Below, piece by piece: positions 35,680-44,607 of a stretch of 50,532 bases of DNA (its first letter is position 1; every line of letters begins with the position of its first letter). The translations under genes and the position numbers were made by a program. The notes under the pieces are model-generated. The model had not been told where the DNA came from. It saw only the letters and a program-made list of their open reading frames with translations, and did not search any database. The stretch covers positions 1-50,532 of the forward strand of contig JASSUK010000037.1 of the NCBI GenBank assembly GCA_031963045.1. Reading direction: 5' to 3'. Source of the stretch: JASSUD01 sp031963045. GTDB lineage: Bacteria; Pseudomonadota; Gammaproteobacteria; Burkholderiales; Burkholderiaceae.

Positions 35680-36030
35680 CACCTCACCCCCAAACCCACC
35701 GTTTTTTGCTTTTTCTTGTGGTTTAGTAGAGTTTGATAAAGCCCTTTTTTTACATATACATCTCGGTAGGTTGGGGTGAGGTACGAACCCCAACATGCGC
35801 GCCACTGTTTTTTGATCTTTTGTTTTGAGCGTTTATAAGCTATTCATCAATGAGGCAGTGGTGTGCATGTTGGGGTTCCTTCGTCACCACCAACCTACAG
35901 TTCTTTGCTTTTCTGGTGATTGGTGAAGGTTTATAGAGCCTTTTTGCATATGCGCCTCGGCAGGTTGGCTGAGGCATGAACTCCAACATGCATGCCGCAG
36001 TCTTTTTGAATACCTGCCTGACATCAGTAA
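35680..36030. repeat. Cluster of three dispersed-repeat copies in the divergent intergenic region
   Basis: Copies of the GGTTGGTGG/AACCCCAACATG repeat lie at 35765-35799 (plus), 35865-35898 (minus) and 35958-35993 (plus), with the linker TTTGCTTTTCTTGTGG-like sequence repeated near 35700 and 35905. The cluster ends with CTTTTTGAATACCTGCC and TGACATCAGT, a right-end sequence of the element at 4610. The remaining parts of the 743-bp gap (35564-36306) hold no gene that I can support; 36031-36140 is AT-rich and may contain the promoter of the next gene. Confidence 0.6.
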
Positions 36031-36306
36031 CAATCTAATAATGCATAGTTAACGCGGTCTAATTTTCTGAAAATTTTATAAGATTATTCTGTTTTTATTG
36101 ATTATTCTTATTTAGCATTGAGTGTCAATTTAAAATTTAGCCGAATCCTACTCCTCTATGCGGTATGTGATTAATTAAAACATGGAAAAAGCGGTTTCCC
36201 CCTGATACGTACCTCTGCCACGGTCTCGCTAGAATCCGCTCCACGAATACACACCCGTGCAGGCGAAGAGTTGTGCGCCTTGAGTAAAACAAACTAAAAG
36301 GAAAAG

Positions 36307-39300
36307 ATGGATAAGATAGGCCGCTCAATGGGAGGTAGCAGTATTTCTTTATTCTCTGCTCGTGGCACTTATCAAGAAGCAGGGGGAGAAGCGAGCGAGA
36401 GCAAGCGAAGTAGCGTTCAAATCTCTAAAGCGCAGACTGCACTCCAAGAAATAGAGGCTAAAGGCAGCCTGTCTCTCAGTGTTCAGCAAAAAAATCAAGC
36501 AATAGATAAACCGTGGCTGGCTCCTGTCCTTTCATGGTTTACCAGCAGCACGCCCCCTTTAGCTCAGACTGCCTCGTCTATTCAAGCAAAAAGCGTACTG
36601 CTCGATCGCTTATTTGAAAAGATGTTGTCTTTGCTGAGTACATTAGAAATACCGAATAAACCCAGCCTATTTCTAGTCTATGCGCACAATAATACGGATT
36701 ACGGACAAGCCAAAGCCGATATAGCGAAATACTTGATCAAGAAATTATCTCAGCTTCGTGTAAAGCTGTATTCCGATCAAACGCCGATGGCACAACCGTA
36801 TTCAGGCTTAATAGAAAATCTACGCAAAGATGCCCAGCTCGACAATATCTTAACCAGCCAACTCTGCTTGCTGCCCACGCAGTTACGAAGTGATGTGCAC
36901 CCTGTGGATAAAGTCATGGTCTGTTGTTCTGAAGTATTAGCACAGTATTTAGCTTGGTCAGCCTATCCCGATTTTTATCAACAACTCCAACAAGCTTATT
37001 TAATCGATGCACGCCAACGAAGTGATGTGCATATTCGTGAGGTCGTCAATACCTTTTCCCAAAAAACTGGCTTTCATCATGTGCTCACCGAAATAGCTTT
37101 TTTGCACATCCGAGCCGAAGAGTTAGGGGATCAGCACGGTATTATTCCAGTTGCATTCACGCCAAAAAGTGTTCAGCGCTGCCTAGGTCATTTTATGGAC
37201 CAGACCACAGTACGCATTGAAGATATTCCTCGCATTGAACAACAAGCCCAAGCAGGGCAGGTTGTATATGCTCAACAAAGTCGGCATGCCGTGATGTTAA
37301 AACTCATCGAGCGACTGTTCGTGACGAGCGATGAAGCGAAAGCTGCTTTAGACGAGTTTTGGCAGGAATACAGTCGTTTTATGGACCGGCTAAATACGCA
37401 ATCGTCCGTGCCGACTGCGCTGGAGTTTTTTGATCGTGTAGAGACTATCTGTAACAAGGTGCAGGCTGCGCTGAACCAGCAACCCCGTCACCTGTCATCC
37501 AGCGATCTACGTCAAGTGTTGTATCAACACTATTACCATTCCAATCTATCGATTCAGCGAGTTTCAGGTCAAACGGTTTCGCTAAGGGATTGCTACATAA
37601 ATCTAGCGATTGTCGAAAGTCATGCGCAATTAGAAAAAGAGAAAGAAGCATTAGAAAAGCAAGCGGCGGCGTTTATCCGCCTGCCCAGCAGTGAACAGCT
37701 TCAAGAGACTAATTACAGTAAGTTAATCGCATTAGAAAACTTGTTTGATGCGCAGCCATTACGCGATGGGTCTATTGGCTTTCCAAAGCGACTTTTGATT
37801 CAAGGCCGAGCAGGTATTGGTAAGACAACCTTCTGCAAAAAACTGGTCTATGATTACCAGCACCGTGCGCCCTGGAGCCATCGCTTTGCTTGTGTGTTGT
37901 GGATACCGTTACGGCAACTGAAAACTATACAACTCTATAGCTTAAAAAAATTATTGAGTGAGCATTATTTTGCTAGCCAAACGGATTCCGAGGAATTAAT
38001 AAAAACTTTTGAGCACAATAAGAATCAAACCCTCTTTATTTTAGATGGCTTAGATGAAGTGGTAGGCGAACTCGATGACAGCCATCCATTGAGCCGGTTT
38101 TTAAAGGAATTACTGAGTCAACAGCATGTCGTCATCACGTCCCGACCTGCAGGGGTGGATACCCATTTACTGGGTCAGTTGGATTTAACCTTAGAAACCG
38201 TCGGTTTTACGCCAGACAATGTGCAAACCTATATTCGAACGTTTGTGCCTGAAGTGAACCAAGCCGCGATTCAACAATTTATCCGGCAAACTCCGTTCAT
38301 TCAGGGGCTCGTGAATATCCCGATTCAGCTGGATGCCCTCTGTTATAGCTGGGGTAGGCTTCCTCAAGGTCAAGGAATCACCATGTCCGCTCTGTATGAG
38401 GTTATGGTTGATAAATTATGGCGCAAAGACTGTGTACGCCTAGAAAAAAAAGAAGAGGGTCAATCTTTAGGAAGCGAGGTCATTGCGAATTTGACACAAG
38501 CAGATCTTAAAGAATTTATGGCGGCTGAAATCTATTACTTAGGATACCTAGCGTTCAAAGGATTAGCGGCAGAGAAAATTGAATTTGATCGGGAAGAATT
38601 GAGCCAGCGTAGAAATGAAATGAATGAGAGCGCGGCGATAGAAAGACAATTACTTTTGAGTTTTACCACGAATCTGAAAAAAACATCTTACTTACACACA
38701 GCCGATACCCATCTTCCTGAAGCAGAGCGCCGCTATCATTTCTTGCATTTAACTTTTCAGGAGTTCTTTGCGGCGCAGTTTCTCGCAAAGCACTTACAAG
38801 CGTATTCCGCCCTGGCGCACAGAGGGTTAGGCTTAATGCTGGATCGAGAGAAACTACATACTTATATAGCAACCCATAAATATAACCCACGGTATGAGAT
38901 TGTCTGGTGGATGGTCGCGGGCTTACTCAAGGGACAGGCATTAGCCCATTTCTTTACGCTTTTAGAGGAAGCGCCACGGGACTTGATTGGTCTACGTCAT
39001 CAGCAAGTCATTATGGGGTGTTTGAATGAGGCACGCCCCCACTTGAAAGCCAATATGGTCGATAGGTTGGAAGCGGAGTTGGTACAGTGGTTGCGTTTTG
39101 AGACCACATCTGAAAACTGTAAGATAAGCATGCTAGGCCGCCATATGGCCTTCCCTGAGCGTCTATTGCTCACCTTCCTCAATCAGCCTGAAGGGAGGAG
39201 GAATATTATTTGGGCATTAGCAATACGTCCGACATTATCTGATGCTGCCATATCGTCTTCGATAATATTGCTACAGCATGAAAATAAAGAGTTCAGAGGT

Positions 39301-39723
39301 TGGGCAACTCAAATATTAAGCAGACAGGAAACGCTTTCGGAGAATACGATCTCCTCTTTGATAGCTTTGCTATCGCATGAAAATGAAGCAATCAGAAGGC
39401 AGCCAGCCGGAATGTTAATCAGCCAGAAAATGCTTTCGGAGAATACGATCTCCTCTTTGATAGCTTTGCTGCAGCATGAAAATCAAGATGTCAGAGGTTG
39501 GGCAGCCACAATATTAATCATGCAGGAAAGGCTCTCGGAGAATACGGTCTCCTCTTTGATAGCTTTACTACCGCATGAAAATGATGCAGTCAGAGATCGA
39601 GCAGCCGGAATATTAAGCGAACAAAAAACACTCTCGGAGAATATGATCTCCTCTTTGATAGATTTGCTGCAGCATGAAAATGAAGTGCTCAGAGGTTGGG
39701 CGGCCGAAATATTAAGCAGATAG
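36307..39723 (+). CDS. NLR-like protein (type 1), N-terminal 1138 residues up to an in-frame TAG
   Basis: ATG at 36307 with AAAGGA just upstream. The N-terminal helical part is replaced by a shorter Ser/Ala-rich stretch. Parts: TIR/SEFIR-like domain with SLFLVYAHNNTDYG (about 119; asparagine where the paralogues have aspartate), VKLYSDQTPMAQ, KVMVCCSEVLAQYL and FHHVLTEIAFLHIR (about 255); NACHT NTPase with Walker A GRAGIGKTTF near 500, Walker B LFILDGLDE near 580, HVVITSRPAGV; FLHLTFQEFFAAQFL; HEAT array starting near 959 with the unit RQETLSENTISSLIALLQHE. The frame stops at TAG 39721-39723, where sister repeats have CAG (context AGCAGACAG versus AGCAGATAG). The HEAT array and family tail continue in the same frame afterwards. 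A shortened protein keeping TIR, NTPase and part of the sensor could still be made. Confidence 0.85.
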   Translation: MDKIGRSMGGSSISLFSARGTYQEAGGEASESKRSSVQISKAQTALQEIEAKGSLSLSVQQKNQAIDKPWLAPVLSWFTSSTPPLAQTASSIQAKSVLLDRLFEKMLSLLSTLEIPNKPSLFLVYAHNNTDYGQAKADIAKYLIKKLSQLRVKLYSDQTPMAQPYSGLIENLRKDAQLDNILTSQLCLLPTQLRSDVHPVDKVMVCCSEVLAQYLAWSAYPDFYQQLQQAYLIDARQRSDVHIREVVNTFSQKTGFHHVLTEIAFLHIRAEELGDQHGIIPVAFTPKSVQRCLGHFMDQTTVRIEDIPRIEQQAQAGQVVYAQQSRHAVMLKLIERLFVTSDEAKAALDEFWQEYSRFMDRLNTQSSVPTALEFFDRVETICNKVQAALNQQPRHLSSSDLRQVLYQHYYHSNLSIQRVSGQTVSLRDCYINLAIVESHAQLEKEKEALEKQAAAFIRLPSSEQLQETNYSKLIALENLFDAQPLRDGSIGFPKRLLIQGRAGIGKTTFCKKLVYDYQHRAPWSHRFACVLWIPLRQLKTIQLYSLKKLLSEHYFASQTDSEELIKTFEHNKNQTLFILDGLDEVVGELDDSHPLSRFLKELLSQQHVVITSRPAGVDTHLLGQLDLTLETVGFTPDNVQTYIRTFVPEVNQAAIQQFIRQTPFIQGLVNIPIQLDALCYSWGRLPQGQGITMSALYEVMVDKLWRKDCVRLEKKEEGQSLGSEVIANLTQADLKEFMAAEIYYLGYLAFKGLAAEKIEFDREELSQRRNEMNESAAIERQLLLSFTTNLKKTSYLHTADTHLPEAERRYHFLHLTFQEFFAAQFLAKHLQAYSALAHRGLGLMLDREKLHTYIATHKYNPRYEIVWWMVAGLLKGQALAHFFTLLEEAPRDLIGLRHQQVIMGCLNEARPHLKANMVDRLEAELVQWLRFETTSENCKISMLGRHMAFPERLLLTFLNQPEGRRNIIWALAIRPTLSDAAISSSIILLQHENKEFRGWATQILSRQETLSENTISSLIALLSHENEAIRRQPAGMLISQKMLSENTISSLIALLQHENQDVRGWAATILIMQERLSENTVSSLIALLPHENDAVRDRAAGILSEQKTLSENMISSLIDLLQHENEVLRGWAAEILSR

Positions 39724-40330
39724 GAAAGGCTCTCGGAGAATACGGCCTCCTCTTTGGTAGCTTTGCTACCGCATGAAAATGAAGCGGTCAGAGATCGGGC
39801 AGTCGAAATATTAAGGAGACAGGAAACGCTTTCGGAAAATGCGATCTCCTCTTTGATAGATCTGCTACCGCATGAAAATGAAGCGGTCAGTAACTTTGTA
39901 ACCGTGATATTAGGCGGACAAAAAATACTCTCTGATAACATGATTTTGGCGTTGAAAGCTTTATCACAGCATGAAATCGAGGAAGTCAGAGTTCGCGCAT
40001 ACTATGTGTTAGGCAAGCAGAAGAAGCGATCTGATGCGGTCATATCGACCTCGAGCGCTGTGCTACAAGATGAAAACAAAGAGATCTGCAGTGCGGCAGC
40101 GTTGGATATGAGCGAGCCGGAAGCGTTGTCTACTCAACCTATTTCAACTTTAATAACTGCGCTAGAAAATGAAGATGAGGAGTTGAGGAAGGCAGCAGCC
40201 AAGATATTAGATACACAGGAAGCCTTATCCGATAAGAACCTTTCAGCCTTGATGGCCTTGTTACATCATAAAAACGAAGCCGCCAGAGAAGCGGCAGTTG
40301 AAATATTATGTCGGCAAAAAGCACTGCCTG
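39180..40330 (+). repeat. HEAT-coding tandem array spanning the TAG codon
   Basis: Units of 93 bp repeat DNA such as CTCTCGGAGAATACGATCTC followed by CTCTTTGATAG, coding LSENTISSLI. At least seven units between 39310 and 39880 are nearly identical; later units (40020-40330) are diverged. The TAG at 39721 falls in a near-identical unit. Confidence 0.8.
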
Positions 40331-40665
40331 AGTGGTCTATTGTGGATTTGGTCAATGCAGTACAGGGTACTAATCCGGCTTTGAGATTGGCTGCAGCTGG
40401 TGTATTAAGTTTTCATCTTGATTTGGTTTATCCTTTGCTGAAAAACTTAATGTTTGAGCAGATTCAAATCCTCTATCGCCTTGTTTTTCTTGGACCAAGA
40501 CAACCGGTTACGGTGCTCTATATTCAAGATAGTCACCTTTATTTTTATACGGCAGCAGGTTCCAAATCGATTCATTTAAAACCTGAGCAGGTTGATAAAG
40601 TGAGCCAAGCTTTTATAGGAGTACAAAAGGAAGCGCAGCTTACCTGGTTGCAGAAGGAAGAATAG
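39724..40665 (+). pseudogene. Separated C-terminal part of the type-1 NLR-like gene at 36307
   Basis: The same reading frame stays open for 313 codons after the TAG and encodes the remaining HEAT repeats (for example RQETLSENAISSLIDLLPHE) and the family tail (LYPLL-like VYPLLKNLMFEQIQIL, then LYIQDSHLYFYTAAGSKSIH), matching the C-termini of the genes at 16016 and 20676. The first ATG is at 39754, without a good ribosome site. Unbroken coding and intact tail indicate that the nonsense change is recent, or that it is bypassed by readthrough. Confidence 0.8.
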
Positions 40666-40710
40666 TGTGTACTTAAAATAGATTTCTTTCGAAACCGAGT
40701 AGCCAGTATG

Positions 40711-40810
40711 GTAGGTTCGTGCCTCACCACCAACCTACCGGTATATAGATGTCAAAATTAATAATTAAAAGTTGGCAGTTTAATGTTGCGGTTTCTTCGT
40801 TACCACCAAC
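40711..40810. repeat. Two diverged minus-oriented copies of the dispersed repeat
   Basis: Copies lie at 40711-40740 (TAGGTTCGTGCCTCACCACC then AACCTACCG) and 40781-40810 (TAATGTTGCGGTTTCTTCG then TTACCACCAAC). The second copy forms the 3' end of the following minus-strand gene, contributing its last residues (VVTKKPQH) and stop codon. Confidence 0.5.
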
Positions 40811-41409
40811 GGCTTCCCTTTATTAACTGTATGACTCCCTCTAGTTTTTACCCTCGATACATAAGGCTGTGACTCAGCATACAGCCTTAAAAACTCTCTT
40901 TGATATTGTTTCACTAACTCTGGCATCTGCTTAAAAATATTAAAATTCTCTGCATTTCTCCGATTTCCCCCCTCCGTAAAATTCATAGACCCAAAAGCCA
41001 CAGCATTATCTACGATCAAAAACTTGTGATGCATGATGGCATACCGATGATTAATACGCACATCCACTCCATAGGCAACCAGTTCCGCTGCTTTACTTGA
41101 TCGGCTAAATTCATTGGAGGCATCTAATACTAAATGGACTTTTACGCCGCGTGCATGTGCCTCTGTAAGTGCTTGTGCAATTTGGCTCGAAGTAAAGCTA
41201 TAACCTGCAAGCCAAACGTGACGCTGTGCACTTTCAATAAACTCCACTATTGTTGCGCTACAGGTACGTGTATAGGAAAAACAGGTTTCAACTACTGCAT
41301 CATGGGGAATAGTTTCAGGTTCAGCCTGAGCCGTAGACAGGCTTGCACATAGAATTAAAAGGGGTAGAGTGAGGTATTTTCTCGGAAGGTAATTTAAAAA
41401 TAGGGGCAT
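40780..41409 (-). CDS. Secreted phospholipase D-superfamily nuclease-like protein
   Basis: The 209-residue product starts with a Sec signal peptide (basic PRKY, hydrophobic LTLPLLILCASL, likely cleavage after AQA near residue 29). It has one HKD motif, histidine 127, lysine 129 and aspartate 134 in MHHKFLIVDNAVAFGSMNF, as in the Nuc-type endonucleases that dimerise to build one active site. HVWLAGYSFTSSQIAQAL and GVKVHLVLDASNE also fit. It would act in the periplasm or outside the cell on nucleic acids or phosphodiesters. The last eight or so residues come from a dispersed repeat copy, so the original C-terminus was probably replaced. No operon partner is evident. Confidence 0.85.
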   Translation of the reverse strand: MPLFLNYLPRKYLTLPLLILCASLSTAQAEPETIPHDAVVETCFSYTRTCSATIVEFIESAQRHVWLAGYSFTSSQIAQALTEAHARGVKVHLVLDASNEFSRSSKAAELVAYGVDVRINHRYAIMHHKFLIVDNAVAFGSMNFTEGGNRRNAENFNIFKQMPELVKQYQREFLRLYAESQPYVSRVKTRGSHTVNKGKPLVVTKKPQH

Positions 41410-41497
41410 GGGGGCGAAAAGGATTATATTGAATGTAGATTATGTAATAGTCTTATAAGTATAGTTTCAATACTTATAAGCAGATAAGGAGAGCATA

Positions 41498-41707
41498 ATG
41501 CCTTTAAAGAAAGGGAAATCTCAAGAAGCCATTTCTGAAAACATTAAAACACTCATGCATGAATATAAGGATGAGGGCCATATTGGAAGCAGTCATCCTA
41601 AAAATAAACAAGCAGCACAAAAGCAGGCCGTGGCTATTTCTTTAACCAAAGCAGGGGTCAGCAAAAAAAATAAACGAAATCAGTCTGATAAAAAAGATAA
41701 AAAATAA
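41498..41707 (+). CDS. Small basic DUF6496-like protein
   Basis: A 69-residue, Lys-rich protein opening MPLKKGKSQEAISENIKTLM and containing KQAVAISLTKAGVSKKNK. It resembles short proteins grouped as DUF6496, which share the MPLKKGKS start and the QAVAIAL helix; their function is unknown. The ATG at 41498 has AAGGAGA at ideal distance. It stands alone between two minus-strand genes. The family assignment is from memory of the motif. Confidence 0.75.
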   Translation: MPLKKGKSQEAISENIKTLMHEYKDEGHIGSSHPKNKQAAQKQAVAISLTKAGVSKKNKRNQSDKKDKK

Positions 41708-41728
41708 GTGGAAAATCTGCGCTGTGTA

Positions 41729-43051
41729 TTACACGCTGTATTTTTCTGCAAATGCAATGGTCCGCGTTTCAGGAAGCTGGATAGGTATACGATAAAATTT
41801 CTTAAAAGACCGAATAATTAAATCACACCCTATTGGTGTTTCTTGCAAAATACAATCCTCAATAAATAAGGATGGGAATTGTACGGTTGCCAGGCATTGT
41901 GCAGCTTGAGGAGACCAAATCCGAATAGTATGCTCATGTTTGCTTACAGACGCCAGCCATTGACTATTTTCAGAAAAAGTAATGAGGTCTATTTTGGCTG
42001 TGTGTCCACGCAAGGTGCAGCGAAATCGCTCAGGGGGGTAGCCAGGTCTAACAGTCTGCCAAAGGCCGATAGAAAAACGCACGCTATCATCATAAGCACA
42101 ACTTATATTCCCTACTGCCAACCACCGCCCATTTGACGATACTGCCAATGCAGTGATTTCTGGTATTGCATATTTTGATGCTGTTTTTGCCTGCGCGGCT
42201 ATTTGCTGCGCATATAAATGGCTATTCGATGCTAAATGCGTAGAGGATGAAGAGGGCGCAGCCACTTTCTTCTGTGATTCCAGTTTTAATTGTATTTCCG
42301 GTAGTGCTTTTGGTTGCCCTTCTAGGGGAGTGGAGTATATATGCACTATGCCGTTGCCCGCACAGGCGAGCCAGGTATTGCAAGGTAAAAAAACAGGTTG
42401 AATATGATTTTTATTGCTTGCTAAAGACCGGATGCATGGATAAGGAGCAATCATGCTCCTTAGTTGAGGCTGGTACAGGGTAGGGGAGTTTCGTTGTAGA
42501 TAAACCATCCACTTTCCATCTGAAGAAAGTGCTATGCACTCCGAATAATCTTTCTGTGGGAGCGTTGTTTTTTCTATAACCCTATCCAGTTCAAGTGTAT
42601 GGACATTATATATATAGATAAAATTACTTCCACTGGCGACAAGATATTCCCCATTTTTTGAAAAAATTAGCTTTTCAAAACCATTATCTATATTTCTACC
42701 TGTAGGTATAATTTCTCGTTTAAAAGTAAATACCTTGTGCACATTTTCTGTATCGTATAAAAAAATCTGTTGCAACTCGAGGCTGGCTGCGGCAATCCAG
42801 CATCCATTGGGAGAAAAACAAATGGTGGTGAAAGTATTGAAATGATGGGCAAGAGAAGCTAATTCACCGATAAACGGGCATTCTATAGTTTCTGTAGCAT
42901 ACGGCGTTTGTACAACGGCCTGTATGGGCTCTGACACATCGAAAGAAGCTATGATAGGGCTAGCGCTATCATGGGTATAAGACTCTGTTTGAACTTGGCG
43001 GGAATTTCCAGACTGAGCTAAAGGAGGTATGCGATCCATATGCCTTTCCAT
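41729..43051 (-). CDS. Stand-alone WD40/beta-propeller protein
   Basis: A 440-residue protein with diverged WD40 blades: FTTICFSPNGCWIAAASL, KLIFSKNGEYLVASGSN, CIALSSDGKWMVYLQR, ITALAVSSNGRWLAVGNI and LRGHTAKIDLITFSENSQWL followed by HTIRIWSPQAAQC. The repeats are few and not homogenised, unlike the large WD40 genes in this window, and the tail lacks the QLLxQRGAV signature. No signal peptide or catalytic motif is seen. It may be an effector or scaffold; the function is unknown. ATG codons at 43051 and 43039 are both possible starts. Confidence 0.8.
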   Translation of the reverse strand: MERHMDRIPPLAQSGNSRQVQTESYTHDSASPIIASFDVSEPIQAVVQTPYATETIECPFIGELASLAHHFNTFTTICFSPNGCWIAAASLELQQIFLYDTENVHKVFTFKREIIPTGRNIDNGFEKLIFSKNGEYLVASGSNFIYIYNVHTLELDRVIEKTTLPQKDYSECIALSSDGKWMVYLQRNSPTLYQPQLRSMIAPYPCIRSLASNKNHIQPVFLPCNTWLACAGNGIVHIYSTPLEGQPKALPEIQLKLESQKKVAAPSSSSTHLASNSHLYAQQIAAQAKTASKYAIPEITALAVSSNGRWLAVGNISCAYDDSVRFSIGLWQTVRPGYPPERFRCTLRGHTAKIDLITFSENSQWLASVSKHEHTIRIWSPQAAQCLATVQFPSLFIEDCILQETPIGCDLIIRSFKKFYRIPIQLPETRTIAFAEKYSV

Positions 43052-43101
43052 TCATGGTTTACTAAAGGGTTTCTATAATTGGCCCCAAAGGGCGCATCTT
43101 T

Positions 43102-44100
43102 GTGGTTGCGCAGTGCGCCGTGGCTCTTTCTTCATTTTATTCTGTAGATCCTACTTCTCAAATGCCATTTTTACGCCGTTGTAATCTCATTGCACCATCG
43201 GGGCATGTACGCGACCCAGCCAGCGTCGATCGCGCCATTGCGCGCTTACAAGCTGCGCACTGGCAAATAGACCAGCTTGAGGTAACGCAACAGCGGTTTT
43301 TGCGTTTTGCAGGCACAGACGAAGTGCGTGCCGCGCAGATCAACCAGTTAGCCGACCCACACTATGCACTTCCTGAACTAGTACTTGCTGCGCGGGGAGG
43401 GTATGGGGCTATTCGTTTATTGCCTCTATTAAACTACACAGGCTTGCAACAACGCTTAAAGCATACCTCAACTATTTTAATGGGCCACAGCGATTTCACC
43501 GCCATACAAATGGCCTTGCTTGCCCTCGCAGGGCTTACCACCTATAGCGGCCCCATGCTATGCAGCCATTTTGGTGCACAAACAGCAAGCGCATTCACCA
43601 TGGACGCGTTTGAGAAAATATTCGCACCGTCCCCCCTCACGCTAAGCGTGCATTTCCCACAAACTCAATCATTGCACTGCTCTGGAATGTTATGGGGAGG
43701 CAATCTCGCCACAATCGTTTCCCTCATTGGCACCCCTTATCTGCCGCAGATTGAAGGCGGCATTTTATTTATTGAAGATATCAACGAAGCCCCTTTTCGC
43801 CTAGAACGCATGCTGTGCCAGCTACACTTGGCTGGCATACTAGGGCGCCAGCAAGCACTCCTTATAGGAGAGTTAGGTGCAAACCGTCCTGCCGAGCAAG
43901 ATACCAATTACACTTTAGACAATATGCTGGACTACCTGCGCAATACCTTAAACATCCCGATCCTCACGGGCTTACCCGTTGGGCACGGCCCTGATATTGC
44001 AACCTTGCCCGTTGGCGCACATGCGGAATTGGTCAGTGATACGCAAGGCTTCGAGCTAAAAATAAGACAGCACCCATCCATTGGAGCAGCACAGTCATAA
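43102..44100 (+). CDS. ldcA: LD-carboxypeptidase (peptidase S66)
   Basis: LdcA removes the terminal D-alanine from the tetrapeptides of recycled muropeptides. The 332-residue product has the S66 N-terminal segment RRCNLIAPSGHVRDP, LVLAARGGYGAIRLLPLL, and the nucleophile loop ILMGHSDFTAI with serine 130. The other triad members fit LFIEDINEAPFRLERML (glutamate) and GLPVGHGPDIATLPVGA (histidine). The frame starts at GTG 43102, with AAAGGG about nine bases upstream; ATG 43162 would also give a complete domain and cannot be excluded. Together with mltD and nagZ it gives three cell-wall recycling activities in the window. The next feature is tRNA-Leu. Confidence 0.93.
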   Translation: MVAQCAVALSSFYSVDPTSQMPFLRRCNLIAPSGHVRDPASVDRAIARLQAAHWQIDQLEVTQQRFLRFAGTDEVRAAQINQLADPHYALPELVLAARGGYGAIRLLPLLNYTGLQQRLKHTSTILMGHSDFTAIQMALLALAGLTTYSGPMLCSHFGAQTASAFTMDAFEKIFAPSPLTLSVHFPQTQSLHCSGMLWGGNLATIVSLIGTPYLPQIEGGILFIEDINEAPFRLERMLCQLHLAGILGRQQALLIGELGANRPAEQDTNYTLDNMLDYLRNTLNIPILTGLPVGHGPDIATLPVGAHAELVSDTQGFELKIRQHPSIGAAQS

Positions 44101-44159
44101 AATAACGAAAACCGCTGATAATTTATCTTTATTTTATGAATTTTCGATAAAGGATCTGG

Positions 44160-44165
44160 TAGAAT
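44160..44165 (+). promoter_or_regulatory. Possible -10 box for tRNA-Leu
   Basis: TAGAAT followed by a GC-rich stretch (CGCGGCCC) lies 73 bp before the tRNA, after the ldcA stop. No convincing -35 hexamer was found, so the call rests on position and composition. Confidence 0.3.
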
Positions 44166-44237
44166 CGCGGCCCATCGGTAGTTGCAAAGCGCGTTAAGTA
44201 TAAAAAGTAGTACAAAACGTGCAATGCCAATCAGATT

Positions 44238-44326
44238 GCGAGGGTGGCGAAATAGGTAGACGCACCAGGTTTAGGTCCTGACGCTAGTTAAATAGCGTGC
44301 GGGTTCGAGTCCCGCTCCTCGCACCA
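44238..44326 (+). tRNA. tRNA-Leu (anticodon UAG)
   Basis: The sequence starts GCGAGGGTGGCGAAATAGG and ends CTCCTCGCACCA with the CCA encoded. The seven-base-pair acceptor stem forms (last pair G-U). It has a long variable arm (GCTAGTTAAATAGC), typical of a class II tRNA, and the T-loop GTTCGAGTC. The anticodon loop TTTAGGT places TAG at the anticodon, reading CUA and other CUN codons. The outermost anticodon-stem pair is C-A, a mismatch. A terminator follows directly. Confidence 0.95.
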
Positions 44327-44374
44327 TGCAATAAACAAAAACCCCCTTGTGAACCAAGGGGGTTTTTGTTTATT
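44270..44374 (+). repeat. Left copy of a 105-bp direct repeat (tRNA-Leu 3' part plus terminator)
   Basis: From the anticodon loop through the terminator this segment is repeated, with about eight differences, at 48479-48582. The geometry is like an attachment site pair created when an element integrates at a tRNA gene 3' end. The intact tRNA is on this side. Confidence 0.75.
44342..44367 (+). terminator. Rho-independent terminator after tRNA-Leu
   Basis: CCCCCTTG (44342-44349) pairs perfectly with CAAGGGGG (44355-44362) around a 5-base loop, followed by TTTTTG. An A-run precedes it, so it could work in both directions. A diverged copy exists at 48550-48575 as part of the tRNA 3' duplication. 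Confidence 0.9.
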
Positions 44375-44607
44375 GGGCGTGTAAATTTGGCGCAGTGATT
44401 AAAATTACTAGTGGTTCACATGCATGAAAAGCCTGCTTACTCAAGTTCTTCATATTTCTGGCAATCAGAATAAAATCGATTCTTTTAATGATACAGAATT
44501 TCGTGCTACTAATAAGAAATTAATTTGACGTTGCTATATTGATTATAGACATTTAAAAGAGAGATGTATTTTTATAGTTTTCACTTTTTTAATAAGTTGA
44601 GATAATC

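Noticed and set aside
36137..36328. Minus-strand 63-codon frame before the third type-1 receptor
   Set aside because: No recognised motif; it overlaps the receptor start and lacks support as a gene, though the sequence from about 36140 to 36260 remains unexplained.
39721..39723. Programmed stop-codon recoding such as pyrrolysine insertion
   Set aside because: There is no supporting element; a simple CAG to TAG change in a repeat explains it, and other genes in the window use TAG as a normal stop.
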